Assembly: GCF_028640845.1 (NCBI RefSeq)
Contig: NC_080548.1
Span: forward strand, 20,909,821 to 20,973,820
Source: Ahaetulla prasina
Taxonomy: Eukaryota > Chordata > Lepidosauria > Squamata > Colubridae
Length of the DNA stretch: 64,000 nt
Reading direction: 5' to 3'
A model generated the notes under the pieces. It did not search any database. It had not been told where the DNA came from and saw only the letters and a program-made list of their open reading frames with translations. Positions 9,360 to 20,158 of the stretch are shown here, piece after piece. The position numbers and the translations under genes were made by a program. Numbering within the stretch: position 1 is the stretch's first letter; each line of letters begins with the position of its first letter.

Positions 9360-9795
9360 GCTGGCCAGCTGATTTTCTGGCCTTCTGGGGAAACAGGGAA
9401 ACAGGCTACCCTCAGGGGTGGTGGGGAAAGCCCATTTTTTGCTTTTCCCCATGCTCCAGAGCCTTTCTAGGAACTTTCTAGGAACCAACTTCTGGAAGTT
9501 GGCAAATGGGCCGTTTCCGGCCTCCGGAGGGCCTCCAGGGGCGTGGGGAAGGCCGTTATTGCCCTCCCCAGGCTCCTAGAAAGGCTCTGGAGCCTGTGGA
9601 GAAAGAAAAATGGGCCTACTGGATCCGCCGGGCCCACCAGGCCATCGCGTGCCAGGAGCAGGGGAGGGGGTCATGCACACATGCATGGAGTCGGGGCACA
9701 AGAATTATGGGTGTGGGCATGCGTGCGCATGAACCCTCCCCCTCTCCGGCTCCTGGCATGAGATGGCAAAAAGGTTAGCCATCGCTGATATATAC

Positions 9796-10368
9796 TGTAT
9801 GTAATGATGCCTTTCTACTTTTCAGTTCTTTCTTCTTCTCCGTATAAAACAGGCTTTCTTCCCTAGTCTCAGGGAGTTTGAGCATCTCTGCAGAATTTCT
9901 CTTTGGTAGTTTTGAGCTTATTTTACGGTGGGATGTGATGGGGTTGTTTTCTGATGGTATTTTGAAGGCTTCTTGACTGCTTTCACTTCTCACTCTGAAA
10001 AAAAAAGCCCCGAAGGAGGATTTCCTTTCCAATGTCTTCCTTTCACATTTAATGGAGGGATGGGAAGCCACAAAGGCTCCAGAAGGTAAGAAAGATAACT
10101 CTACAATGAAAGACGAGGCATTTGAACATTCCCTTGATGTCCTTGCAGCTAAATCAGTGCCAAAACACCCTATTCTGGTTATGAGAACCTTTCCGACGTT
10201 TTCTCCTTCTTTGAAAGAAACATGAATTATTTTTCATTAAATGTAATGAAAAATCATAGAAAGAAATGCATTTTGCTTTTAAGAGGCAAATATATGCATG
10301 CATATGTGGTGCTTTAGGTATGTAAATCAGGAGGTCAGTGATTTGTAGATCCTCATATAAAATCCTAT
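9796..10368. other. No gene recognised
   Basis: AT-rich single-copy-looking sequence. A 98-codon minus frame at 9775-10071 has mixed composition and no recognisable family. Confidence 0.5.
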
Positions 10369-10662
10369 CAGTGGTGGGTTTCAAAATTTTTTACTACCGG
10401 TTCTGTGGGCGTGGCGTGGTGGGTGTGGTATGGCTTGATGGGTGTGGCAGGGGAAGGATACTGTAAAATCTCCATTCCCACCCCATTCCAGGGGAAGGAT
10501 ACTGCAAAATCCCCATTCCCTCCTAATCAGCTGGGACTCGGGAGGCAGAGAATAGATGGGGTCGGGGCCAGTCAGAATTTTTGCTACTGGTTCTCTGAAC
10601 TATTCAAAATTTCCGCTACCGGTTCTCCAGAACTGGTCAGAACCGGCTGAAACCCACATCTG
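10369..10662 (+). mobile_element. hAT-like MITE F1 with target duplication
   Basis: It runs from CAGTGGTGGGTTTCAAA to GAAACCCACATCTG, flanked by AATCCTAT (10361-10368) and AACCCTAT (10663-10670), 7 of 8. Confidence 0.88.
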
Positions 10663-10670
10663 AACCCTAT

Positions 10671-11227
10671 GCATCTTCCTCCTTTACCTTCCTTTCTAGT
10701 TAGTGTGTGTTTCACTTTTTCCACCTCTGGGTACCCCAATTCCCATTCACCATATTTGATCGTATTGCCTCACTTCCTGATTGAAATTGATGGGGCTTTG
10801 AATTGCAGGCTGTAAAGATTTTGTGCATAAAACTGCAGGGCATAAAAAAACTCCCCATAAAGAATAAAACTCATCTTTCCCCCACAATTCTTGTTTCTTC
10901 ACTTCCCCTAGTAAATCTCAGCTTGGTCTTCTGATGCAGTAGCCTCCTAATCCACAAAGCCTTGATGGATCCTGCAATTAGGAGCGGGCTCTGAGTAATG
11001 GGTTTAACATGGCCTAGTAGAGACTCCTCTAACTCACATATGCTGTTGTGTGCTGGCTTAGTGAGATCTCCTGTACTTGAAATAAAGTCACCCTGCCCAT
11101 CAATCATCCTTCCTTTCATTCTACAGCTAAAGATAGATGGAGACATGTTACAAGACACTGGGAGATGCTAAGCTGTTACCCAAATTGAAAAAAAAAATGA
11201 GGTGAAGCTCTTGAAAGTAAAACTTCT
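10671..11227. other. No gene recognised
   Basis: No repeat family or coding signal stands out. Confidence 0.5.
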
Positions 11228-11235
11228 GTGTAACC

Positions 11236-11741
11236 CAGTGGTTCTCAACCTTTATAGTGCTGCGACCCCTTTAATACAATTCCCCACGATGTGGTGACCC
11301 CTTTAATACAATTCCCCATGATGTGGCGACCCCAACCATAAAATTATTTTCATTTTTAATTTATCGCGCCTGAAGCCATATTGGCTAGTGATCTGAACTG
11401 CTTGTGATTGCCTTGAGAATGGAGGCATTAAAGCGGAGACTCCTCCCCTATTAAGTTTATCGCGCCTGAAGCCAGATTAGGCTAGTGATTGGGAGTGATT
11501 GCAGCTGGCTTGAGAGGGAGACATCAGAGCAAAGATTTCTCTCTTTTTTAATTCATCGCGCCTGAAGCCGAATTCGGCTAGCGATTTGAAGAGCCTGCAG
11601 CTGGCTTGTGGAGTCAACCATTGGAGCGCGATTCTTCGACTCGCAAGTATACTTCCCATATTTCCAATGGTCTTAGGCGACCCCTGGCAAATCGTCATTC
11701 GACCCCCAACGGGGTCCCGACCCACAGGTTGAGAACCGCTG
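11236..11741 (-). mobile_element. SPIN-like hAT MITE with perfect target duplication
   Basis: The ends CAGTGGTTCTCAACC and GGTTGAGAACCGCTG are SPIN-type terminal repeats, flanked by GTGTAACC (11228-11235 and 11742-11749). The SPIN landmarks TGCGACCCCTTTAATACA and AACCATAAAATTATTTTC are present. The interior has three diverged units of about 90 bp, each carrying ATCGCGCCTGAAGCC or a close variant. Confidence 0.93.
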
Positions 11742-11875
11742 GTGTAACCCAACAAGCATTGAGAATGAATTCAGTACCACGGACAGCGACCAGTATAGCT
11801 CACGGGTCTGGCAGGCTATGTAGGCTGCGTCTCCCTGACCTCACCATTATCTTAAAAGAATAACAGAACAGAGTA

Positions 11876-12310
11876 GGAAGGGACCATGGAGGTCTTCTAG
11901 TCCAACCCCTACACAAGCAGGAGACCCTATACTAGTCTGGACAAATGGCTGTCAAGTCTCTTCTTAAAAAAAACAAACCCTCACCCACAATTTCTGGAGG
12001 CAAGTTGTTCCACTGATTAATTGTTCTCACTGTCAGGAAATTTCTCCTTAGTTCTAAGTTGCTTCTCTCCTTGATTAGTTTCCACCCATTGCTTCTTGTC
12101 CTGCCCTCAGGTGCTTTGGAGAATAGCTTGACTCCCGCTTCTTTGTGGCAACCCCTGAGATACTGGAAAACTGCCATCATGTCTCCCCTAGTCCTTCTTT
12201 TCTTTAGACTAGGCATACCCAGTTCCTGCAACCATTCTTCACATGTTTTAGCCTCCAGACCCCTAATCATCTTTGTTGCTCTTCTCTGAACTCTTTCTAG
12301 CATCTTCACC
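11876..12310 (-). mobile_element. CR1 LINE 3' fragment
   Basis: The minus frame 11932-12309 encodes the CR1 ORF2 C-terminus (ERVQRRATKMIRGLEAKT, GDMMAVFQYLRGCHKE). The 3' UTR faces left. Confidence 0.93.
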
Positions 12311-12681
12311 TATGTTACTTCTTGTCTTGACCTCAGGTGCTTTTGAGACTAGGCTTGTCTATTTGTTCATTCCTTGGCTTTCCGTGGTAGTTCAACAGTG
12401 TGGAGTGGGTCTGTAAAAGCTCTAGAGAGTCTTCATTCAATTGGATGAAGTAGGATTTGCTTTAGAAATTCTTTACAAGAAGAGAATTTTAGATAAATGT
12501 TATTTTGCACTTGGGTGACCGAAGAATGTATGTGAATGTCCTGTATTTCATTGTTTGCATCAGTATCCATAGAGGACAAGCAGGAGAGAGTCAGATAGTG
12601 GTCATGGCACAGTGATCAAAACCCTGCTTGTTTGAATATGTGATGCGTGTTCAAAAGAGATAGAGCTTGAATCACAATCCA

Positions 12682-12960
12682 GGGCCGTGGATAGCTCAGG
12701 CTGTTAGGAGCCTGTTATTAGAACACAATAGCCTGCAATTACTGCAGGTTCAAGCCCGGCCCAAGGTTGACTCAGCCTTCCATCCTTTATAAGGTAGGTA
12801 AAATGAGGACCCAGATTGTTGGGGGGGGGCAATAAGTTGACTTTGTAAATATACAAATAGAATGAGACTATTGCCTTATACACTGTAAGCCGCCCTGAGT
12901 CTTCGGAAAAGGGCGGGATATAAATGTAAAAAAAAACAAAAAAACAAACAAACAATGATG
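12682..12960 (+). mobile_element. tRNA-derived SINE, family III
   Basis: tRNA-like head (GGATAGCTCAGGCTG, then GGTTCAAGCCCGG), GGTTGACTCAGCCTTCC, then CCGCCCTGAGTCTTCGGA and GGGCGGGATATAAAT, with an A-rich tail. Copies also at 13935, 38747 and 56388. Confidence 0.88.
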
Positions 12961-13934
12961 TGGCTCTTGTTTTACTTATTTTGATAGTCCTGTGGATGTC
13001 GTTGACTGCATGCAATCCTTTTGCACCGATCTTCAGCCTTCTTGGCTTCCCACATATCCATCAAGGGCTCTTTCCAACATGAAGGAACAACAACAGCTGG
13101 ATTTCTCAATAGCAGTGATATTGCCACCATTAACAGTGTGTCCTGCTTTTGACAAACAATAGAAGAATTGTCCATCCTATAGCTTTGCGATTCAGTTCAT
13201 TCAGTTCTGATGGAGAATTTGGAATGCCAGCTTGGTCCTGAAAGATTTGTGAGCCTAGAATATTTGGGCACTGGCCTAGGCTGCCTGTGAAATTTCAATA
13301 AATCTGTTTTCCATTTTTTGAAAACACATTCCTTTCCATGTCTCAGTCAATTCTCTCCTGTCTCTCATACTCTTTTCTGGTTGTTAATTTAAATATTTTT
13401 TCCATAAAACTTTAATGTGCCAAGGACTAATTACGAGGGTTGCAGACGGAAAGGCAAATCTGTTTTTAGTTTGATTGCTAGAAGAAGCAGGAGAGAAAAA
13501 TCACAAAATACTTGCCTGTTAGATTATGTTTTGCATCATTTACTGCTGGGTAAATTAGTATTAGAACTAATCTGTGTGGTATAACCCTCCTGGGAGGTAC
13601 CACTTCAGAACTCAAGGGATAGTACACTTGCAAATGCCTTATAAAAAGGAAAGCCATGTCCAGAAGAAAAGAAATCACTAATGTGCTATTTGAAATGCTA
13701 TAAATATCTGTTTGCAGGGAAGGTGTTAAGTTTTTGCTTTGGGTTTCCTATTTGTATGTTGGACTAGCTTAGCCCTGGGTGGGCTACGTCTACAACATTT
13801 CTAAAACAAGAGATTGGCTTTTATTCAGGAAAATCTGCTCTACCTCGTTAAATCAGGACAGCGGAGAATTATGTACCTTTTAAATGTGCATTTAGCCAAG
13901 AGATTGGACTGGACATCACTACATAACCTACATA
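12961..13934. other. No gene recognised
   Basis: AT-rich unique sequence without supported coding or repeat features. Confidence 0.5.
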
Positions 13935-14212
13935 ACAGAGCCTCTGGTGGCTCAATAGACTAAGTAGTCTGTTATTAACACAGCTGCTTGCAATTACTGC
14001 AAGTTCAAGTCCCACCAGGCCCAAGGTTGACTCAGCCTTCCATCCTTTGTAAGGTAGGTAAAATGAGGACCCAGATTGTTGGGGGCAATAAGTTGACTTT
14101 GTATATAATATACAAATGGATGAAGACTATTGCTTAACACAGTGTAAGCCGCCCTGAGTCTTCGGAGAAGGGCGGGATATAAATTCAAATAAAACAAAAC
14201 AAAACAAAAAAC
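13935..14212 (+). mobile_element. tRNA-derived SINE, family III
   Basis: Same order as 12682-12960, in a subtype with GCCTCTGGTGGCTCAATAGAC at the head and a (AAAAC)n-like tail. Confidence 0.88.
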
Positions 14213-14413
14213 AACCCTTGATTATATAGTTCCTGATCAGTATATTCAGTCCATATCCAATAAGCCACATGTCGCCTTTTATATGGTGCCAGAAGCACCT
14301 CATCTAACTTTGGCAGCTGAAATCCAATTGCAATCAAATAAAAGTGGTCAATTTTCCACTAATTTTTGGAATTTTTGGAATTTTTTTAGAAAAACAACAA
14401 CAACATCAAGAGT

Positions 14414-14912
14414 TACTGTATTTTAGGAGTATAAGACGCACCTTTTTCCCCCAAAAAAGAGGGTGAAAATCTGGGTGTGTCTTATACTTCGAATATAGCC
14501 CTGCCCAGCGAAGGTTTCAGAGGCTGAAAAAAAGCTCTAAATGGAGCTTCAGAAAAAAAAGCCCGAAACGGAGCTTCAAGGAGCTTATAAAAAAAGCCCC
14601 AAACGGAGCTTCAAGGAGCTTGGAAAAAAAGCCCTAAACGGAGCTTCAGAGGCTTTTTTTCTGAAGTTCTGTTTTGGAGGCTTTCAGAGGCAGAAAAAAG
14701 TTTTTTCTGAAATGGAGTTTCAGAGGCAGCGGGGGAAAAAGCCAAAAAAAGCAAAGCACAGAGCTCACAACCAAGGAACCTGTTGCTAAAATTCACCTCT
14801 GGGAACAGCTGATTGGGGTTATTCCAGGAGGCCGATCCACCTGCCAATCAGCGTTTTTCTTATTTTCCTCCCCAAAAACTAATTTGCGTCTTATACTCCA
14901 CAAATCACGGTA
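14414..14912 (+). mobile_element. MITE with GTATAAGACGCACC terminus
   Basis: The left end TACTGTATTTTAGGAGTATAAG and right end CTTATACTCC...CACGGTA are inverted. Both ends carry TA, which suits a TA-target DNA transposon. The interior has four imperfect repeats of AAACGGAGCTTCAAGGAGCTT, which are the source of the lysine-rich frame at 14541-14789. Confidence 0.8.
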
Positions 14913-15107
14913 TGTAAAGCCTTTTGTAGATGTAATATATCTATGAACTTAGCCACCCACATGTGACAAAAACAACAACAACAACAACAACAACAAAAAC
15001 CTGAACAGGAATGCAAGTCCAACCATTGCCTCTTCAATTGACATCATTACTTTAACAGTTTGCTCCCTCTGGCCCTTGGCTACTTTCTATTATGATTCTT
15101 TACAATG

Positions 15108-15275
15108 GAGCAAATTACTCAGGGAGGTAGAGTCTCTTGCCACTGGAGGTGTTCATGCAGAAACTAGACAGCCATCTGTCAATGATGCTTTAATTGGGAT
15201 CCTTGCACTGAGCGAGGGAATTAGACTCAATAACCTCTTCCAACAAGCACATCACTTCGAGGTTCTAATATTAGA
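15108..15275 (+). mobile_element. Older CR1-like LINE 3' end
   Basis: The order CTCAGGGAGGTAGAGTCTC, CACTGGAGGTGTTCATGCAG, AGACAGCCATCTGTCAATGA resembles CR1-type 3' ends. It is diverged and short. Confidence 0.55.
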
Positions 15276-15783
15276 AGCACAGCTCCCCAAGACAGTAAAG
15301 GATTCCCACCCCTGGCAACAGCGGCGAATTGGACATTGAGACCAATTCTAGCATGTGAGCAAAGCATGTTCTTTGCCCATGGAGACTTAAGTGTTTGGCC
15401 AGAGCTTTGACGCTGTAAGCCTCTTGGCTGTGGCGACATTATCAGCCACTTTCCGCACACTCGGTTTCCCCAACACCCCTCCCCCTCCCCAACAATCTTT
15501 CCACTTCCTTTCAGTCACAATCGGGATTTTCTGCTGAACTGAACTGCAGCCAATTCATTAGCAGGCATCAGAAGGCGTTTGGAGCTTGCTCGCCTCTGAG
15601 GAGAAGGAATGACAGCCCCTCACTCTGGGCTCAGCTTGAAGCCAGGAAAGGAATTCACATGGTGAGGGCCTCAGCCTGTTTTTTGCTGTTGCTGTTCAGG
15701 TGGACTAAGCCTGAGCATTTAAAGATGACATTTCACTAGACAGCTAAAGAGGAGAGCTTTGGTTTGGCCCCCAGTTGAGGAAG
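15276..15783. other. No gene recognised
   Basis: Unique-looking sequence preceding the compound minisatellite. Confidence 0.5.
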
Positions 15784-15838
15784 AGGAAACACAACACAGG
15801 TTTTTTTCTAGCTGATAAGAGTGAAGAGCTTTTGGAAT

Positions 15839-15911
<73 letters not shown>

Positions 15912-15924
15912 GAAAAAGAAAGAA

Positions 15925-15980
<56 letters not shown>

Positions 15981-16087
15981 GAAGGAAGGAAGGAAAGAAG
16001 GTAAGAAGGAAAGAAGATTGTCTACTATGATGAAGATGAAACACAACAGTTTTTTCTAGCTGATAATGAATAATTTTTGGAAGAAAG

Positions 16088-16118
<31 letters not shown>

Positions 16119-16815
16119 AGGAAGGAAGGAAGGAAGGAAGGAAGGAAGGAAGGAAGGAAGGAAGGAAGGAAGGAAGGTTGGTTGTCTACCATGGTGGAGA
16201 TGAAACACAACCCAGTTTCTTCTAGCTGATAAGAGTGAAGAGATTTTGGAAGGAAGGAAGGAAGGAAGGAAGGAAGGAAGGAAGGAAGGAAGGAAGGAAG
16301 GAAGGAAGGAAGGAAGGAAGGAAGGTTGGTTGTCTACCATGGTGAAGATGAAACACAACCCAGTTTCTTCTAGCTGATAAGAGTGAAGAGATTTTGGAAG
16401 GAAGGAAGGAAGGAAGGAAGGAAGGAAGGAAGGAAGGAAGGAAGGAAGGAAGGAAGGAAGGAAGGAAGGTTGGTTGTCTACCATGGTGAAGATGAAACAC
16501 AACCCAGTTTCTTCTAGCTGATAAGAGTGAAGAGATTTTGGAAGGAAGGAAGGAAGGGTGGGAGGGAGGGAGGGAGGAAGGAAGGAAGGAAGGAAGGAAG
16601 GAAGGAAGGAAGGAAGGAAGGAAGGAAGGAAGGAAGGAAGGAAGGAAGGAAGGAAGGAAGGAAAATTGTCTACCATGGTAAAGATGAAACACAATATAGC
16701 TTTTTGTAGCTGATAAGAGTGAAGAATTTTTGGAATGAAGAAAAAAAAAGAAAGAAAGAAAGGAGGAAGGAAAGAAGGAAGATTTTCCATCATGGAATAG
16801 GAAGAGTGACAGTAT
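15784..16815 (+). repeat. Compound minisatellite: 70-bp core alternating with GAAA/GGAA arrays
   Basis: A core of about 70 bp (TTGTCTACCATGGTGAAGATG, then GAAACACAAC, then TTCTAGCTGATAAGAGTGAAG) occurs at 15784-15839 (partial), 16016-16080, 16176-16249, 16325-16399, 16469-16542 and 16665-16739, with a trace after 16781. Tetranucleotide arrays of variable length separate the cores. Early spacers are GAAA and later ones GGAA. The long proline/serine/phenylalanine minus frames here (for example 16056-16793) are translations of the repeat, not genes. Confidence 0.95.
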
Positions 16816-16871
16816 TAATCACAAATGTCTGTGGAGATAATCATCCAGGTCATAGTTGTCCCAAAGGTGCT

Positions 16872-17038
16872 TTTTCTAAAAGCCAACTGGATTTTCTTCT
16901 TGTTGTTTTCTTTGCAAAAATATTTCACTTTTCATCCAAGAAGCTTCTTCAGTTCTCACTGAACTGCAGAAGCTTCTTGATGAGAAGCAAAACGTTTTCA
17001 AAGAAAAACTAAGAACATCCAGTTGCCTTTTTGGAAAA
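16872..17038. repeat. Foldback element
   Basis: The left arm (CAACTGGATTTTCTT..., CATCCAAGAAGCTTCTTCAGTT) and the right arm (AACTGCAGAAGCTTCTTGATG..., ACATCCAGTTGCC) are inverted copies of each other around a short loop near 16958. This fits a small old palindromic MITE. Confidence 0.7.
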
Positions 17039-17534
17039 AAACATCTTTAAACATGAAGGCTTCCAAAATATTAAACAGGATCCCACCAGAGGTAGTATTA
17101 TTATCCTCTTTTACGTCAGCTAGGATTTTGTGTCAGGCACTCAACAAGTGAAGCAAGGCCATGGACTTGCTTCCCTGATTGACAAGGATAACACATTCCT
17201 AGGTCAAGCACCAAACAAGTGGCTAGGCCCAACCACAGCAAGTGAAGTAACGTTTTTGTCATTCTCATCTGGGTTGGAGAATTTAACTAGCTACAGGGGT
17301 GGGTTGCTAAGATTCTGTGCAGTTCGGAGGACCCCCAAATCCCACTCCTAGCTGGCCCTGCCCACCCTACCCCGCCCCACGCCAGTGGTGGGTTTCAAAC
17401 ATTTTTACTACCGGTTCTGTGGTTGTGGCTGGTGGGTGTGGCATGTTATGCGTGGCAGGGGAAGGATAGTGTAAAATCTCTGTTTCCTCCCGATCAGCTG
17501 GGAATTGGGAAACAGAGAATTGATGGGGGCAGGG

Positions 17535-18063
17535 TAGTGGTGAAATCTAAATTTCTTTCCTACCAGTTCTGTGGGTGTGGCTTGGTGGGCGTGGCTTGTT
17601 GGGGGGGTGTCATGTGACTGGGCGGGCATGGCTATGTGATTGAGGGGATCAAAAAACAGAAACTCACTTAACAATGTCCTGCTGGAGCAGGGTTGGACTA
17701 GATGACCTCCAGGTCCCTTCCAGCCCTGGATTATCCTCTGAAGCTGCGTCTAGTGCCAGGTTTTTAGCCCTTCCTTCCTCTCCTTTTTCCTCCCTCCCTC
17801 CCCCCTCCTTCCTTCCTTCCTTCCCTCCTTCCTTCCTTCCTTCCTTCCTTCCTTCCTTCCTTCTTTCCTCTCTCTCTCTCTTCGGCCAAAGAGATTGTTA
17901 AAAAATGCTTTTAAAAGTAAAAAAAAAAAAGGCTCTGATGATCACATGGCTCAGCTGGGCATTGGGAGGGGGCAGGGATTTTTGTTACCGGTTCTCCAAA
18001 CCACCCACCGCCATTGCTACCGGATTGGCTGATCCAGTCCAAATCGGGAGCATTTCACCCCTG
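17535..18063 (+). mobile_element. Inner F1-like MITE of the nest
   Basis: It runs from TAGTGGTGAAATC to GCATTTCACCCCTG, flanked by GGGCAGGG (17527-17534) and GGGCGGGG (18064-18071), 7 of 8. Removing it restores the uninterrupted family sequence of the middle element. It also holds a CR1 3' tail (about 17682-17742) and a CCTT array. Confidence 0.82.
17795..17880. repeat. (CCTT)n microsatellite
   Basis: CCTT/CCCT units ending in a short CTCT run, inside the inner MITE. Confidence 0.93.
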
Positions 18064-18478
18064 GGGCGGGGCCAGTCAGAATTTTTACTACCGTTTCTCC
18101 GAACTACTCATAATTCTCACTACCGGTTCTCCAGAACTGGTCAGAACCTGCTGAAACCCACCTCTGCCCCACGCAGCCCGTTTCGGATGCAGGTAAGGGC
18201 AGGGTGCGCACGGAGGCTTGGGGAGGGCAAAAAACGGGCCTACCAGAAGTTCAGGAAGGCCAGAAATGGGCCCGTTTCCAGTCTTCCAGAGCCTGGTGAG
18301 TCCATTTTCGCCCTCCCGGAGGCTCAAGGAAAGCCTCCAGAGCCCGGGGAGGGCAAACTCCCCCCCTTCACCATGGTGCAGAAGGCCAACTAGGTCACGC
18401 CCACCACGTGCATGCCCACTCAGCAACCGGGCAGAGAAACCCTTGCTAAAATTTTTGAAGCCCACCCCTGACAAGCTA

Positions 18479-19086
18479 GAATGTTAAATGGTACCGAAGA
18501 GGGAATTGGTACCAAAGTGGGAATTCAAGTTCCCACTTAACCATGGAGCTTGCAAAAGGGACACCTGGGGCAATCACAGATGTTCTCTCTGTTTAATCTC
18601 AGTTGCTCCTGTGAGGGTAAAAATGGGAGGTGATTCCTTAAGCTCTTTATTAGGAATGCAGGATACAAATACAATAAATAAATGCACTTGGAATTACTTC
18701 TGTGTACGATATGGGCTCCATTTTATCTTTTGCCTCCGGCACTATTTCTTTATTTGAAACATTTATCTTCCACTCTCACCCTCCACAGAGCTGAGTTTAA
18801 AATATTATTCTAAAATACAGAGATGTATAATGCAAAATAGCAGCAGCAGCAGCAGCAAAAAAAAAATATTAGCAATATAAAAAATATTAGAAGCATTAGA
18901 AGCTGCAAGTTGGGTAATACTTTGAAGGCTTTTTGACAAAGGGAAGCCTTTACCAACTTCCAAACTTTGGCTATAGGGTAACTGAGATAATCTTGGCCTA
19001 GAAGTCATTCTTACTCCCTTGCGATCAGCCTGCAGCCCTCCCTCACCCATTCTTCTGCCAAAAGAGGTACTCCGTGGCACGTCCTA
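18479..19086. other. No gene recognised
   Basis: Unique-looking sequence. A (CAG)n run of six units lies near 18840. Confidence 0.5.
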
Positions 19087-19087
19087 G

Positions 19088-19435
19088 TACAGTGATGGCT
19101 AACTTTTTTGCCATCGCGTGCCAGGAGGGGGGGAGCGGGGGGTCACGCATGTGTGTGACCACATCCATAAATCTACTTTGCTTCCTGCCGCACATGCGTG
19201 TGCTCCACCCCCCCCCTCCCCCTGCTCTTGGCATGCGATGGCCCGGTAGGCCCGTTTTTCTCTCTCACCTGGCTCCAGAGCCTCTCTATGAGTCTGGGGA
19301 GGGCCAAAATGGCCTCTCCCCCCGGGAGCCCCTCCGGAGGCCAGAAATGGCCCGTTTCCCAACTTCCGGTTGGACAGGAAGTGACATTTTTGCTGTCCCC
19401 AGCCTCCAGAGCATCTGTAGGTGGAGTGAGATTTT
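19088..19435 (+). mobile_element. hAT-like MITE F2, left-end fragment
   Basis: It starts CAGTGATGGCTAACTTTTTTG, continues with the ATCGCGTGCCAGGAG block and GC-rich CTCCAGAGCC repeats. No right terminus was found. Confidence 0.75.
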
Positions 19436-19650
19436 AGAAAGAGGAGAAACATTCATTATTTATCAAAACAAGTAGGAAAAAGTGTAAGGAAATGCTCCAT
19501 CCAACATGATATTAAGGAAAACGGGGCTGTTGTTTCACATTCTTTCCAAACGGATGGTTAAAAAGTTCAAGAACTGTCCAGCCCATTTATAAATACAATT
19601 CTACATTTTAGCAAATTCTGATTTCCACCTGATTAACTGAATAGATTTGT

Positions 19651-19747
19651 CCCTCCCTCCTTCCTTTCTTTCTTCCCTTCCTTCCTTCCCTCCCTCCCTC
19701 CCTCCCTTCCTTCCTCCCTCCCTTTCTTTCTTCTTCTTTTTTTTTTG
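19651..19747. repeat. CT-rich (CCTT/CCCT/TTTC)n tract
   Basis: Pyrimidine-rich simple sequence ending in a T run, just upstream of a SINE. Confidence 0.9.
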
Positions 19748-19799
19748 TTATGAGGTGGTACTCTCCAAGCTTGGTTGTTTTTTTTTAGGTGTTTCATTA

Positions 19800-20158
19800 A
19801 GTGGCTCGGGGGCTAGGACGTTGAGCTTGTCGATCAAAAGGTCGGCAGCTCAGCGGTTCGAATCCCTAGTGCTGCCATGTAACGGGGTGAGCTCCCGTTA
19901 CTTGTCCCAGCTTCTGCCAACCTAGCAGTTTCGAAAGCACGCAAAAAATGCAAGAAGAAAAAATAGGGACCACCTTTGGCGGGAAGGTAACACCGTTCCG
20001 TGCGCCTTTGGCGTTGAGTCATGCTGGCCACATGACCACGGAGACGTCTTCAGACAGCGCTGGCTCTTCAGCTTTGAAACAGAGATGAGCACCGCTCCCT
20101 AGAGTCAGCAACAACTAGCACGTATGTGCGAGGGGAACCTTTACCTTTATCTTTACCA
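19800..20158 (+). mobile_element. Sauria SINE
   Basis: Nearly full length: the head begins at GTGGCTCGGGGGC and the tail is GGGGAACCTTTACCTTTATC. The first bases of the usual head are missing. Confidence 0.92.

Larger units (their letters stand above)
6988..9787 (+). mobile_element. hAT-like MITE (F2, TGATGGCGAACC terminus), split by an LTR element
   Basis: The left end (6988-7077) and right end (9365-9787, ending GGTTAGCCATCGCTG) are inverted relative to each other and flanked by GTATATAC/ATATATAC (6980-6987 and 9788-9795; 7 of 8). The gypsy element at 7083-9359 is inserted inside. Related copies lie at 19088, 24665, 36970 and 38000. Confidence 0.85.
17383..18166 (+). mobile_element. Middle hAT-like MITE (F1) of the nest
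   Basis: It runs from CAGTGGTGGGTTTCAAAC to GAAACCCACCTCTG, with the perfect 8-bp duplication CCCCACGC (17375-17382 and 18167-18174). It is split by 17535-18063. Confidence 0.92.
17294..18470 (-). mobile_element. Outer hAT-like MITE (F3) of a three-level nest
   Basis: The ends CAGGGGTGGGTTGCT and AGCCCACCCCTG are inverted. The flanks are ACTAGCTA (17286-17293) and ACAAGCTA (18471-18478), 7 of 8. It is split by the element at 17383-18166. The same family is intact at 51115-51521. Confidence 0.8.

Noticed and set aside
12682..12760. tRNA-like A and B boxes (also at the other SINE heads)
   Set aside because: They belong to SINE heads followed by SINE bodies and do not form a complete cloverleaf with a mature 3' end.
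16016..16739. Regularly spaced repeats resembling a CRISPR array
   Set aside because: The supposed repeats are 70 bp, the spacers are simple tetranucleotides, and the setting is a vertebrate genome with no cas genes.
16056..16793. 245-codon minus frame with regular repeats, looking like a repeat protein
   Set aside because: It follows the compound minisatellite unit for unit; spacer length varies freely, as in non-coding DNA.
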